From contig NC_049981.1 in the NCBI RefSeq assembly GCF_000003815.2, forward strand, positions 23,606,273 through 23,670,272: a stretch of 64,000 nucleotides of DNA, written 5' to 3'. Shown one piece after another: positions 12,500 through 24,727 of this stretch. The translations under genes were made by a program, and so were the position numbers. Position 1 is the stretch's first letter; each line of letters begins with the position of its first letter. Source of the DNA: Branchiostoma floridae. Lineage: Eukaryota > Chordata > Leptocardii > Amphioxiformes > Branchiostomatidae. The notes below the pieces were generated by a model. It did not search any database and was not told the DNA's origin. It saw nothing but the letters and a program-made list of their open reading frames with translations.

Positions 12500-12785
12500 G
12501 CGTTAACCTGGAAAGGGTAACTCCCTAACCCTGTTTGGGGCCGTAGTGGCATGGGGTTGCCATCTCGGGCACGGTATTGGAAGAGTGAACCCATCCCTTT
12601 CCTTTCACCGCCTTTTACTTCCCCAACCAGTCAGGTATCAGTTTTTGCACCTGGGTAGAGCGACGCACTAGGTGAGGTGAGGTGATACGTGCACGACGTC
12701 TGGCCGGGAATGGCAGGAATCCAACCTGTGATCATGACCTCTCGATCTCCAGCTTCGCTACTAGGCCAGATGTCATGTTTCAGCA
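12500..12785 (-). mobile_element. tRNA-derived SINE
   Basis: On the minus strand a Pol III A box TGGCCTAGTAG (12758-12768) is followed by a B box GGTTGGATTCC (12716-12726). After these comes the non-tRNA body with blocks resembling GTGCAAAAACTGATACCTGAC, GGTTGGGGAAGTAAAAGGCG and GGGATGGGTTCACTC, a body type I associate with deuterostome/amphioxus tRNA SINEs. A second copy lies in the duplicate and is cut by the gap at 21034. Confidence 0.65.
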
Positions 12786-13547
12786 GACCTTGCAAGATGA
12801 GTCGTAGAGAGGTTTCACCGTAAAACGTAATATCACAAACTTGCTTGTCTACATGCCCTATTTGGGGACATATAAAACACTCTTAATGCAAATGAAAAAC
12901 ACTTAATGAGACATCTGTTTCTTTTTTGAACGATGATAACTAAGGAGTGTCAGGGTTCCTCGACGAACCGTGGAATCATTGAAATACCTTTAGACCATGT
13001 TAATTTGATTATATGGTTGACATATTATGGGAACCCCAAAACGATGCGAGCGTGCGAATAAAAAAAAGTAAGACCCCATCCCCCCAGAAAGCTGCCATCA
13101 TTATGAAATCTAAGTGGTCAGAAAGGTTGAACATATATGACTGAACACACAGAATATAGTATACCGAATTCGCGGACAATAGATTCTTTCACGTCTACCG
13201 TGACCTTGAAAAATTCTATGATATTAATATACGTTTTCTGATATTTGTTTTCCCAATCCACGGCATACATTTTCTTATTTTGAGGCTTCTTTGTATGATT
13301 TTCAGTGTTGTTGAAAAACTTTTTTTAATTTTAGAATCGGACAAAAATTGATTCACGCGTGGATGTCATCCATATAATCAATCAACATGGCCTTAGATGA
13401 TGCATCTCATTGAGTCAGCATCATATTGCCTGTTATCATCCAATCGATGAACAGGTTGACTAGCCAGCCAATCGCGTGGCGGTGATTGGAGATTACAGAG
13501 ATTGGTTTTAAAGTGTCTTTATCGCACAGTAAGTAATGGAGCTTGTT

Positions 13548-13647
13548 NNNNNNNNNNNNNNNNNNNNNNNNNNNNNNNNNNNNNNNNNNNNNNNNNNNNN
13601 NNNNNNNNNNNNNNNNNNNNNNNNNNNNNNNNNNNNNNNNNNNNNNN
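13548..13647. other. Assembly gap, 100 N
   Basis: Run of N of standard size inside intergenic sequence. Confidence 0.99.
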
Positions 13648-13835
13648 GTCTGATTGAGAAATTATCTTCTTTTTCTTCTACAGTAGCTGAACGCAGACAC
13701 AAACGCAACTTATTCAGTAAACTAATTACCCGTTTTCATTCTTTCTGTTCACAGGTATATCAACATTGTTTTTCTTTTGTTTGCAGGTTAGTTTGTTTCG
13801 CGATCAAAGCATTTGCTTCAAGCCTTCAATATACA

Positions 13836-15036
13836 ACTAGAGTCCGACGACTACATACCTTCGCCAGTTTATGTTAATCTTTTCGACTAATAGATTAAAA
13901 TGTTTCTCGGTGATCATGCAAGTAAAGTCTTCATTAGCATGAATCATCAGTTTATCATTGTTTCAAATAACACAATGTTATTAAACCATCGTGTTTTTCA
14001 AAGTATGAAAGTCTTATCTTAGAAAGTATTGTAGCATTTCGTCATAATTCCTGTTAATGCGATATGATTTGCATAATTTATGTCGGGTAATGTTCACCTC
14101 TAATTAGCTTCCAAATGTCGCAATAATAAAATTGCATCATTTAACACTTGCTATTATATCATTTTCTCATTAAGTATACACTTGCATAATTAACGTCTAT
14201 TAATATTTATCTATTTTTCAATAACTTAATAATTAAAGCCCTATTATGAAACTGTACGTATTAATAATGTAAATTAGCCCTATTTGCATAATTTGCAAAG
14301 ATTTAAATTAGCAAGATATTTAAACATGTAAAGCATCAACAACGCTATCTACATACCGAAAATCATAACGATCCATCGACCCATTCTCGAGTAATTCATG
14401 TCCAAATCATAGAAAACGGGGCAAATATAGATTTTCCTCGTTAATATTGAATGTCGAGTCCCTCTTTGCATGATTTGCGCTTGAAAATGTTCAACTCTGC
14501 CTAAGCTACCTTCATACTGAATATCACAGAAATCCGCCATTTCTCTCTTAAGTAATCCTCCTTGGAGGAATTGACAAAACACCCCTGCAGTTCCAGAGCA
14601 AGCTGCTAGAGAGCCGAAACATACACCACCATCTTCCTTACATTACAATCTATCTGCTATCAAGAAATGAAGACCATAGCACGTCCAGGTCAAAATTAAC
14701 GGGATTTGTTCTGCAGTAGCAAGGTCACATACCAGGGGGCCCAAGTTAGTTGACCTTCGTCTTCCTAATAATAATACCTACCAGCTTACAAAATATCGTC
14801 GTGGTCCAGAGGCTCTTGGGTTATGCTGACTACAAATATCCGGAAACACAGACAGACAGGCACCAAAAGCTATATTTATCATGGAGATAACAAGTTGTAC
14901 AAACATACACACAAACATGCACAGTCTGTTGCAGTACCGACGGAAACGCCATTTGAATCATTTTTGAACTTGACCCTCGTTTCCGAAACCGCTGCCACTT
15001 TTGCTGTTGACTGAAAACATAACCTTCTTGGCGAAG
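13836..15036. mobile_element. Dispersed repeat, copy 1 (short TIR taccttcgcca)
   Basis: Starts actagagt... taccttcgcca and ends ...ccttcttggcgaag. The same termini and internal blocks (gctatctacataccgaaaatcataac; ctgcagttcc...aagctgctagag) recur at 32811-33608. The interior is rich in gcataattt/atgcaaat motifs. No protein is encoded, so a non-autonomous TIR element is likely. Homology to copy 2 is patchy, and nested insertions are possible. Confidence 0.5.
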
Positions 15037-15077
15037 AAAATTACTACGTAACGTTATACGTTTAAGTTGAACTTCAC

Positions 15078-15170
15078 CTGTTGTGTGTAAGGGGGTGGTT
15101 GTGCATCGAAGCCGATTGGCGGAGGCGCAGAGCCTGCTGGGTATTGTGGTTGCTGCGTGGGGTAACTCAT
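15078..15170 (-). CDS. First coding exon of an unidentified proline-rich PPPY protein
   Basis: The reverse strand reads a 31-codon start exon, MSYPTQQPQYPAGS... followed by GFDAQPPPYTQQ. A good donor (CAACAG|gtgaag at 15078/15077) follows, and an acceptor (ttggcag|gtgATG) lies just before the ATG. This codon pattern (Pro, Gln, Tyr, Gly) is unlike the surrounding AT-rich DNA. PPPY is a WW-domain-binding motif found near the N terminus of several membrane-associated proteins (LITAF-, scramblase- and WBP-like), but the exon is too short to choose one. I could not find the following exons to the left; the gap at 13548-13647 and repeats lie there. Real coding exon likely; identity unknown. Confidence 0.5.
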
Positions 15171-15922
15171 CACCTGCCAATTAAATTAGATAAAGAAGGT
15201 GCATGATTCAACAAAATACATTATAGTCTAAATCTACACGGTTGACTCGTTTGTGTAATATAGACAAACGTACACGTACGGTCAATAAAAAAACACAAGG
15301 AGGTCAAAGTTTTTAACCACCTTGAAAGAATTAACGAAAATGTGTGCAAGCTACAAGTATGTTGACTTAATAGACCTGTGTCCCCATACAACTAAAACAG
15401 CCAGGTGTAATATGTATCCAAACTATACAAAACAACCGAATCATAACAACCAAACCATACCAAACAATAGGACGATGACGCATCTGTCAGGCCATACAAC
15501 ATGATTACAACTATGCTACGCTATTGCAATATTGTGTTCGGTAGTCAAGTGGCGAAGAGTATATATTCACTACGATAATATAAGTAGTTTTGACATTGTC
15601 TATGTCACCTCAATCATATATCATTTCATAGTTTTTGGTTGAATACTTTAGATTATTATCCGTCATTGGCGAAAGATAGCGGATGACCATTTACAAAACC
15701 ATGATATCCATTTGTTTGACTAACTTCGATCCGACGTTCTTCGAAGTAATTTCGGCATAAAGTGGTCATGTTTAGACACATTATTTTCTTGAAATCAAAA
15801 TATACTATGATGGTATATTTCCAGCTATATACAAAGCTATTACGACTCTTAATTAGGTACGTAGCTTCATTAGCAGACAAATGCGCTTCAAACATAAAGT
15901 AACCCTGAAGAACGTACCTTAC

Positions 15923-16140
15923 GTCCTCGGTCAAGTCACAGAAAGATTTTACTCCTGTCGAAAATGGCAGTCTGTCTTATTAGCTTTCTCCGCTCGTCGC
16001 AGCAGCAAAAGCAAAGTTGAAGAGTTCTCAAGCAGTTCCTCCCCTCTCGATCCACAGTGTCTAGTACGCCAAAACTGCTGGCCAGCGGCTGATCATCATT
16101 TGCACCTGATCGGTCATTGTGACAAAGTACAAAGTTTCTA
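15923..16140 (-). promoter_or_regulatory. Possible 5' UTR exon upstream of the PPPY exon
   Basis: This relatively CpG-rich patch reads on the minus strand to a strong donor, CCGAGGAC|gtaaggtacg, at about 15923. It lies 750 bp upstream of the acceptor of the PPPY start exon. Frames across it are short. This is inference from splice-site fit only. Confidence 0.25.
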
Positions 16141-17199
16141 GGCAATGTTGGATTGTGCAAATAAACGTGGGATACAAATGGTAACTGTGAAAGGCATGTG
16201 TATAAACAGCTGTGTAGTAGACATTTTCTCACCTGTGTATCACCCTAGCCAAGTCATACTTTCACTCTTACTGAAAAATATAAATGTGTACTGTATGGGA
16301 AATGAATGTTGCTATCTTGTTCAAGGTTCCAAAATTACAAATAACTATTCTTGTCTTATCGCAAATGATTAATAAACAACCGTATTGCAAATAATTGTAA
16401 CTGTGACACCTTTGTACAAGCGCAAATTAAAGCGCCTGATGCTTTGGCTAGGATTACAAGAGTTATATCGACACCCAGGATTTGTCGAACTTTTCAACCC
16501 TAACGTTTGAAAGAAAAAACATGTGTGTGGATGAGAGAGTCACAGATATATGTGCTAGTATGGAAGGATAGTCGTCGTTACGCTTTGGAAGGCCGTTAGT
16601 GTGTTGCATGTGTGTTTTGCGACTCTTTCACTGAGTTTGATTTTCTCTCTTTGCACTGCGATCATTGCCTGTAATATAAACTAAGTCCGCAAGAGGACGT
16701 CCATAACAGGCTGGTATGGGGAGGTGGCGAGTATGGCATGGCACGACGCTTCACTTAGCGGTTTGTACGTGTATTGCAGGTGGCGTGATGTAGGTTACTA
16801 GGCCACCTTACATCTGTTACAAGTTGGTAATGAGAGAACGGGGGGTAGACTCCTACTTTGCCCCGCTTTTGACAACATCCCGTGACAACACCAGTTGAGT
16901 TCAACCCTGTGTCAATGACCTCAACTTTATGTCGAACCTTACCTCTTGTGTCTCTTGCGTATATATACATATACATATTAAATTGATGGCGTATATATTA
17001 TTTGTTGTGTATGCCATGGGCTAAACTACGCTACGCCCTCGGAGACTATAAACCCCTCGGTGGGACTACTGTTATACACTGGATTTTTGGCCTTCCCTAA
17101 ACATAGAGGCACATGTCATAGAAAAGGGCAGCTCCCTTGCGACGGCTCGCACCTAAAGCGCTGGACATGGTGAAAATGTATTGGGGGAGCGTCGGCGTT

Positions 17200-17323
17200 G
17201 ACACGGACCAAGCATCCCTCTTCCTGTCCTTTGTTCTATTCCTGGTAAAAGGCATATCCCTCTTACCATGACTTTTACCGGGAATAGAACAAAGAACAGG
17301 AAGGGGAATGCTTGGTCCGTGTC
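17200..17323. repeat. 124-bp near-perfect inverted repeat (hairpin)
   Basis: Left arm 17200-17251 (starts gacacggaccaagcat) and right arm 17272-17323 (ends atgcttggtccgtgtc) are reverse complements over 52 bases with four mismatches, all transitions. The loop is 20 bases (gcatatccctcttaccatga). It could be a short fold-back element or a long hairpin RNA gene; there are no obvious flanking target duplications. Confidence 0.8.
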
Positions 17324-18079
17324 GTCGTGTAGGCTTATGAGAATTAGTGAAAGGGTCCGTCGTCACGGTAGGCGGTCTGTGATGTCACGCAAATGTTGCT
17401 CCCCGACCCGACATGAACTCCACTCGGCATAGCCAGGCAGAACCCGACAAGTCGGGCCTTCAGCCCTCCACTTGCTCACAAATCTATTACCAATATTTTG
17501 CCCCCACAAAAGAAATTTGCTGCCGCCGCCTCTGACATGTAAACAGTATGTTGCTTTAGATATGCCTGCTGACATTTGGTTGTTCTCCGTAAGTCGCCGC
17601 CGAAGTCCAACTTGAAGACTTCAATAAAAGTCTGGTATAACAAGGCGGGCGATAAATTTCACTGGGCGTGATGTTTGCCAACCTGTTTCACGCGGATACC
17701 GTCAGGAGCTCATCATGTTAATAGAAAAATCAATGCCAGGTTTGCCTCTCCAAATTCTCCAGCCCTTTCTACATCATCATGATTACAGGTTGGCGAGGGG
17801 TTGGGGGAGTAGAGTGGAGACCTTTCCAAGTACAATTAGGGCTAGGCATAGCTGCACGTAGTGCAGATAAGGATGTAAACATGTACTGCGTACTTAAGTA
17901 ACTTGGCGTTTTCCGTCTATTATTGAGTGGTCGAATGTGACGTCATTATGATTACCTAGGCTCCGAGCCCAGTTTTTTCTGGACAAGTGCATCATGACGT
18001 TTGAACTGTTTGGGTACATGCCACCTGTCTTGTCTCTTACTTTTTCATACTTCCATTGTGGTTTTCTTTTGAGTGATTT

Positions 18080-18179
18080 NNNNNNNNNNNNNNNNNNNNN
18101 NNNNNNNNNNNNNNNNNNNNNNNNNNNNNNNNNNNNNNNNNNNNNNNNNNNNNNNNNNNNNNNNNNNNNNNNNNNNNNN
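18080..18179. other. Assembly gap, 100 N
   Basis: Run of N that directly precedes the second copy of the duplicated block. Confidence 0.99.
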
Positions 18180-18303
18180 ATAAGTACTTCTATGTTGAGT
18201 ACTATTATGCTAAGGTGGTATCTTATAATACATGTGATAAAAAGGTGATACAGATAGCAATTCACCTATTCAGGACATTTTGTTGCTGTGTTTTCTCATC
18301 CAG

Positions 18304-19201
18304 GCGGGGATCATCGAGTTACTAAAGATGTCATCGTTGATGCTCAATCGCAAGCTTGCCAAGAACGTCAAGCATTCCTTTGCAAAGATAAGACGGTCCC
18401 ACACGGCACCTTGCCTGTCGTCGTTTGTACGAGACCAGACCACCTTCCCAAAACAAGCTCTTGATTTGCAGCTGAAGAAATCCCCCACAGGTCCGCTATA
18501 TTTCACTGACGGCGAATCTGCGGAGTCAAATAACGTGCTCGGGACAGGTGGCGCCATTCGCGACAGCAGACTTCTGTCCAGTAGATACCATTGTGGTAGC
18601 ATGAGCGGCAGCGAGCCGAGGATGCTGCTCCGCAGGAGATGGAGAAGACACAGAACAGACAGCGAGAACACGTCGGACGAAGAAGTTAAAAGAAAAAGCT
18701 CGTCCAGCGTGTTGTTCAAAACGGACACGGCCAACAACAGTCCCAAAGTGCAGCACCATAATAGATACAGACATAGAAGCAATAGCGACACGACTGCGGA
18801 AGGACCGAAGCTAAGACTTGAGGAAACTCTGAAGCCAACGTTTGCACGTTTCACAAGCGATGGTGACATACAGGCCTGCCCGCCAGTGTCAGACAAAAAG
18901 AAAGATGGAGAACAAAGCTACAGAGAGAAGAAAGATAGGCCAGGAACTCACGTGCAAAATGGGACAGTACACAACCTGCTAGTGGAATGGGAGAACGAAG
19001 CAGTGCGAACAACTTACATCCACTCCCGAGAGCGACACAGAAAAGTCAACGCTATNNNNNNNNNNNNNNNNNNNNNNNNNNNNNNNNNNNNNNNNNNNNN
19101 NNNNNNNNNNNNNNNNNNNNNNNNNNNNNNNNNNNNNNNNNNNNNNNNNNNNNNNTGTAACGTTTAACTTAGTCTACTGGTTACGTATCTCTACTTCATG
19201 A
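18304..19201 (+). CDS. Second copy of the last receptor exon (M3-M4 loop and M4)
   Basis: Same acceptor (cag|GCGGGG) and reading frame as 9130-9963, with 100 N (19056-19155) standing for about 36 real bases before the M4 end (...NLVYWLRISTS, TGA at 19199-19201). Visible protein differences are one Tyr to His and a SEKRH to SRERH change. No M1-M3 exons precede it. If real it could serve as an alternative 3' exon of the upstream gene; more likely it is the other allele. It is not an independent gene. Confidence 0.75.
19056..19155. other. Assembly gap, 100 N
   Basis: Placeholder gap inside the duplicated last exon. Copy 1 shows only about 36 bases belong here, so the N count does not measure distance. 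Confidence 0.99.
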
Positions 19202-21033
19202 GAGAAAGAAACAACACCATAGATTCATAATCGTATATCCTAAATTTACTGCCTAGACTAGAAGTAATGAATGTGCACTGGGTGCCTGAAGATGTCATGT
19301 ATATCAAAACGGGCATGGAAAAGGGTGGGTTTGATAATCTATTGGGGGTGGGGTGGGGGGTGGTGGTACAGAAAAGAGCTGTGTGCATCAATGTGTAGCA
19401 AACACATACGCCCAACTATATCATATAGAACGCCTTTGACTTTAAACATTTGTATGAAACCGGTAGTTGGTGCCAAAGCGCCCTCTGTTGAATTATGCGA
19501 TATTGCAAGACGCTTGCAAAATTGTCCGTGATCCGAGACAAACCATTTACAAATACAAGTTTCCTGTACATTATTGATTAGAGATAAACTGAGTACATGC
19601 ATCTTATTTTTTAATGTGACTTAAATACATGAAACGAGGTACTAGTACTTAAGGTGATGAAATTAGACAGGAGAACAATTATGTACAAGTAGATATGAAT
19701 GGGTTTAAGTTTAAGGAAAAAAATTCAAGCTTATAAATTGCCTTCTAGGATTCGCTCACAAAAACTTGAAATGATATCCACCATGAATCACGGTTAAGTG
19801 CATTACCATACTCTTATTGATGTAAAGAAATATCCTAGCTTACGACTTGTTTAAGGTAATGAATTGCAAATTTGCAATAATACAGTGAAGCGCTAGAAGA
19901 CGCACTTCCCTTCAACCGAAAATCAGTATAATTTGTATGAGTATGGAATCATGGTAACACATCCGTTAAACGGAGACACATTTGTAATTCTGGAATTCTA
20001 GGTGTATGATCAGACGCAAGATGATGTAACACACGAAGGTTGCTTATCATTTACGTATCCATGATTTGTCGTAGTTTCTATCCTTTAATGCATCCAAACA
20101 ATTTGGATATATAGGACGGCTCTATATTGTGTATTAAAAGTCGAAGCAATAACACAGAACACTTCGTGAAGTGTCACAAACAATCTACAGCATCATCAAT
20201 AAAATATGCGAGCTAAATTGAATGCCATATAATAGAGGTAAAATCGAACGCGGCAATCGATGAAATATGAGATACCACACTTTATACCAACTGACTGTAA
20301 AATAAGCTGTCTGAAGCTACCCGGTCGTATATAGTTTACGGTCGTCCCAGACAAGGACATATTGGAAACAGTTTCGTCACCCCCACAAATCTTTACTGCA
20401 TCGTACTTAACCATCTGGCCAGGTTTCTATTACTACTGTGTAGTGGCGATTTGAGTTATCAACAAGACTTCAGAGTTTCTCTGTCGGTGAACAGATCAGA
20501 AGAAAAATCATTTAGCCTTCGATCCAGTGTATGGCGAAGCCTCAGGGGTCAAACCAGTGCAAGTTGTCAGAGACCCCAATACACCCATCAGAGACCCCAA
20601 CACACCCATCAGAGACCCCAACACACCCATCAAGTAGAGTAGGGGTGACCCGGCCTGCTGGACCAAAGTGGCGGGAAATTACAGGCTCGTGTCTGCTATT
20701 CCGTCATTCGATGATCAATGGCCGAATAAATGACCAAGTTTTAATTACATTATGATGGTATGACATGCATGTTGCACAGTTGCGTTAACCTGGAAAGGGT
20801 AACTCCCTAACCCTGTTTGGGGCCGTAGTGGCATGGGGTTGCCATCTCGGGCACGGTATTGGAAGAGTGAACCCATCCCTTTCCTTTCACCGCCTTTTAC
20901 TTCCCCACCAGTCAGGTATCAGTTTTTGCACCTGGGTAGAGAGACGCACTAGGTGAGGTGAGGTGATACGTGCACGACGTCTGGGCGGGAATGGCAGGAA
21001 TCCAACTGTGATCATGACCTCTCGATCTCTAGC

Positions 21034-21610
21034 NNNNNNNNNNNNNNNNNNNNNNNNNNNNNNNNNNNNNNNNNNNNNNNNNNNNNNNNNNNNNNNNNNN
21101 NNNNNNNNNNNNNNNNNNNNNNNNNNNNNNNNNNNNNNNNNNNNNNNNNNNNNNNNNNNNNNNNNNNNNNNNNNNNNNNNNNNNNNNNNNNNNNNNNNNN
21201 NNNNNNNNNNNNNNNNNNNNNNNNNNNNNNNNNNNNNNNNNNNNNNNNNNNNNNNNNNNNNNNNNNNNNNNNNNNNNNNNNNNNNNNNNNNNNNNNNNNN
21301 NNNNNNNNNNNNNNNNNNNNNNNNNNNNNNNNNNNNNNNNNNNNNNNNNNNNNNNNNNNNNNNNNNNNNNNNNNNNNNNNNNNNNNNNNNNNNNNNNNNN
21401 NNNNNNNNNNNNNNNNNNNNNNNNNNNNNNNNNNNNNNNNNNNNNNNNNNNNNNNNNNNNNNNNNNNNNNNNNNNNNNNNNNNNNNNNNNNNNNNNNNNN
21501 NNNNNNNNNNNNNNNNNNNNNNNNNNNNNNNNNNNNNNNNNNNNNNNNNNNNNNNNNNNNNNNNNNNNNNNNNNNNNNNNNNNNNNNNNNNNNNNNNNNN
21601 NNNNNNNNNN
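21034..21610. other. Assembly gap, 577 N
   Basis: The only gap not of the standard 100 size, so probably sized from read pairs. It truncates the SINE of the second duplicated block. Confidence 0.99.
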
Positions 21611-23230
21611 TTAATATTCTTCCTATGGGCCCGGTTCATATTGGGCAAGCTCTGTTTTGACCTGGAATCAATTCACAATATTAGTTCTCTTTTGGGGATA
21701 ACTTACAGTTTAAATATTGCACTTTTGCGCAGGGGTGACTTGGAACAGTCCAATGTTGCGTGGGAATGGGTATGGCTGAAATATGCTGTATTTGCACCCA
21801 AGCAAATGTCGGCCTTTCTAGTTTACTAGGTAATCAATATAAACCACAAAAGTAAGCTCCTAGCTTTAATACGGCCAATGAAATGCTCAGGATAACGTGT
21901 TCTTTGTTATCGTTATACGCCTTTACGCACCAATTAGGCTACCAAGAAGCTTTTCCGATATATGAAGTCATGTGAAGGTCATCAATAGAATTAACAAGCA
22001 AGTAAGTCAGGAGAAGAACTGTGTACCATTCAGGGGTCTGCACATTTGACTTCCACAAGCGTAGCTCGATTCCTGAACATGCTTCTGGTTAAGAATAATT
22101 AGCTCTGTATCACATTTTGCATCATATTGAAAATGCAGATTATGTTTTTAATCGAAAATTTGGATCAATATAGACAGGTTTACACAAACAAACAAATTAG
22201 CAAACAAACAAAATAGATACAGTTACATGGCTTTAAATTGTCTTATATACAAGTCTAACACTTGGGAAATAAAACGTTTGTTATTTATGTGTAATTGCAT
22301 TTGTAAAAGTGGTAAAGTGTAGTCTTAAACGGACGGAAGGAACCACTCCAAAAGGGCGATATACATGTACTTTGTAAGTTTGATATCGCCCCACTTTTCT
22401 ATATAATCAGACACAGCAAGTAAACTTTATGGATGACATCAGCATTGTTTTCACCTAATTTGGAAACCAGGAAATTTTGCATCCCTCTGAAGGAGTGCTG
22501 AATTTGAAAAAAATTCTGCCTGCACAACAAGGATCCAACTGGGAAAATCTCGGCGGTATCTAAGAGTATTGCTCGGTCCCATAGCGTTTAAATCATTGAT
22601 GATTCATCATCTGCAAGAGCGATTATTGTTCTGGTAGTTCGCCGAGGCAGTTGTGAATAATATCCTTGTGAGAGAATTCAATACCGTCAACTCAATAACA
22701 GTAGAGAGGCTCCTAATGTACCCGACATGAAATACTGGGATTCTCGTTAGTTTGGCAACTATCCAGATAGACGCTACTTTATATCATCGAAAACCAATAC
22801 AATTATGTCGGGTGGAAATCTGCACTTACCAATAATAGACGATTTATGAGATCCAATGGTTAATTCGTTTGAGGCCAGACGGCGTCCTTAAGGCCTGGGG
22901 CATCTTATTGATTTCATTACCTCCATTGGTGTGTTTTTAGTTTTTATCATGATTTAATTAGACGTAACGTGACACAGTTTTCTTTCAAATGTTGTTGAGC
23001 CAACAGTCTTAGGTTACAAGAAGACATTTGTTAAACTTAGAACAATATGCGTATATTTACCAGGGAAGGACATATCATTGATATCAACCATATTCCTTTC
23101 TAAACTTGCTTTTCATTGTTTTACAGTGACTAATCACACATAATATGTACCAATATTGTACGTTTTTTTTTATTTCAGAGTTTAATGTAATTAATATAAA
23201 ACGTGAATGAAATAAGTAGCTTTTAATATA
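21611..23230. other. Intergenic DNA, nothing recognised
   Basis: AT-rich, with short caaa-type runs near 22186-22210 and a small hairpin near 22355-22395 (gggcgatat...atatcgccc). No coding exon recognised on either strand. Confidence 0.4.
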
Positions 23231-23926
23231 TTAGAGTCGATTTCGAGTCACCGCGAGACCTGACATTGTCATAATTTACAAATGTTTTCAATTGTTTTCA
23301 ATTATATGTTCAGGAGATTTTATACAATATTTCTAATGCTATTTGAACTTTCTAAATATTTCCCCGGTCTGTAAAACCTTTGAAATATTCACGATGTGAA
23401 ACAGAATACTTCTAACAGTTTGTATACAATGGTAACAGCATTTTGTCATTATTTACCATTTTCTACCATTTTTTGTGATATTGGGTCAGTGGACTAGGAA
23501 GAAAGCAATTCACACATCCTTGCAAATTACGGTTGGGTGCCATGTCAATGGCCTACCACAAAGGACCCACCAGTGCCCATCAGTGAAATCTAAAAATATA
23601 CCAGGCAGACAAAAGGGGCTAACTTTTATGGGGCAATAAATCAATTCTACCATTTGGCGAGGTTAACCATTTTTTGTAAATATTTCTAAAAGTGAAAGAA
23701 TCCTGCAGATGTTTGAAAATGATTGTAAATAAAGATATTTTTGTGTGATCTCTTTCAAAATGATTCCAAAGTATTCAAAGGAATTCAAATAGATTCAAAA
23801 TTCCATATTAATATTTTTGAAAAAAATTATAATTGTTGGAGCTTAGATATTCTTTTATTCAAAATAATTATAACTTATTACAATTATTTTCTAAAAACCC
23901 TCATGGTGTTTCGGAATGGACTCTAA
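23231..23926 (-). mobile_element. Non-autonomous DNA transposon, inverted copy
   Basis: Reverse-complement copy of 4850-5540, with ends TTAGAGTCGATTTCGAGTCA and GGAATGGACTCTAA. The pair are inverted repeats 18 kb apart and include the same agtgaaagaatcctgcaga and gttgggtgccatgtcaatgg blocks. Confidence 0.7.
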
Positions 23927-24129
23927 TACAAATGAAATGCATATATGATTCATACTATATACTTTGAAATATTTCGTCTGCCATGACGGCATAGTTTGCC
24001 TAATTTGCTTCGCAAAAGTATTGCTATGGGCTCATGCAGGGACAGTGCGCATGCGTCTCCTATGCTCTCCCGTCTGTACATGTCCATCATTTTTATAATT
24101 TTCCTCTGACCTCGTACCTGTCGCATAAA

Positions 24130-24627
24130 TGGACCATCCTCTCGTAAACAGGTTGTCCTGAGAGACAGAGAGACAGAGGGAAGAAGTAATTTAAATGCTG
24201 GAGCAGCGGCGAGGCAGCATCAGCACACGTCTAGATCTGTGGTCGGTTGTTTACATCGCGAGGCAACGACATGCGGCTGGTTCCCTCTACCATATGGTGG
24301 CATCAGAAGCTCTCGTAAACCTCAGAAGCTCCCCGACGAGTCCACACATGCAGCCGTAGACTCCGAGACAGGTGCATGTACGAACAGTAGAAGCCCAATA
24401 GAACAACATTATAGACGGGAGTCGTGCTTGCAGGAAAGGTCTCGCGCCCAACATTTGTCAAAGTTTCACAGGGGCACCATTATGCTAAATCATTTTCCAG
24501 CCTCAGCAGAGATTTGTGCAGTGGACGGCGAAAACGTCACCAATAGAGGCCCGGTGACATAAAGATGAGGAGGCGCCTCGGATGACTTCACGACGTGGTG
24601 TCTGTGGACTTTTTCAGCAGCAAAAGG
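24130..24627 (+). promoter_or_regulatory. Possible 5' UTR exon or promoter region of the downstream receptor
   Basis: A GC- and CpG-richer patch in AT-rich surroundings, ending with a plausible donor (cagcagcaaaag|gttagt near 24627). The next plus-strand gene (start codon 37793) has an acceptor 26 bases before its ATG, so it needs an upstream non-coding exon; this is a candidate. A 107-codon frame (24239-24562) inside has no recognisable similarity. Confidence 0.25.
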
Positions 24628-24727
24628 TTAGTTTTCTATTATTTCCCAGTTCGTAATGTATAAAGCTTCTTCAGAAATGGTGCAGCAAACTCTACGTACT
24701 GTTAGAATATCCTGACGTAGTCACAAG

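Larger units (their letters stand above)
9005..12790. repeat. Segmental duplicate, copy 1 (with MITE)
   Basis: Matches 18180-21033 at about 99% by eye, covering the last receptor exon, its 3' flank, a 72-codon minus-strand frame identical in both copies (11914-12132), a 21-bp minisatellite and a SINE. The main difference is the MITE at 10476-11424, absent from copy 2. An internal 100-N gap (11657-11756) corresponds to about 94 bp present in copy 2 near 19946-20039. Confidence 0.9.
18180..21033. repeat. Segmental duplicate, copy 2 (without MITE)
   Basis: Matches 9005-12790 from the first base after one gap to the last base before another. It thus consists of exactly two assembled contigs. Differences from copy 1 are few substitutions, small indels and absence of the MITE. 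The pattern suits a misplaced alternate haplotype better than a tandem duplication. Confidence 0.9.
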
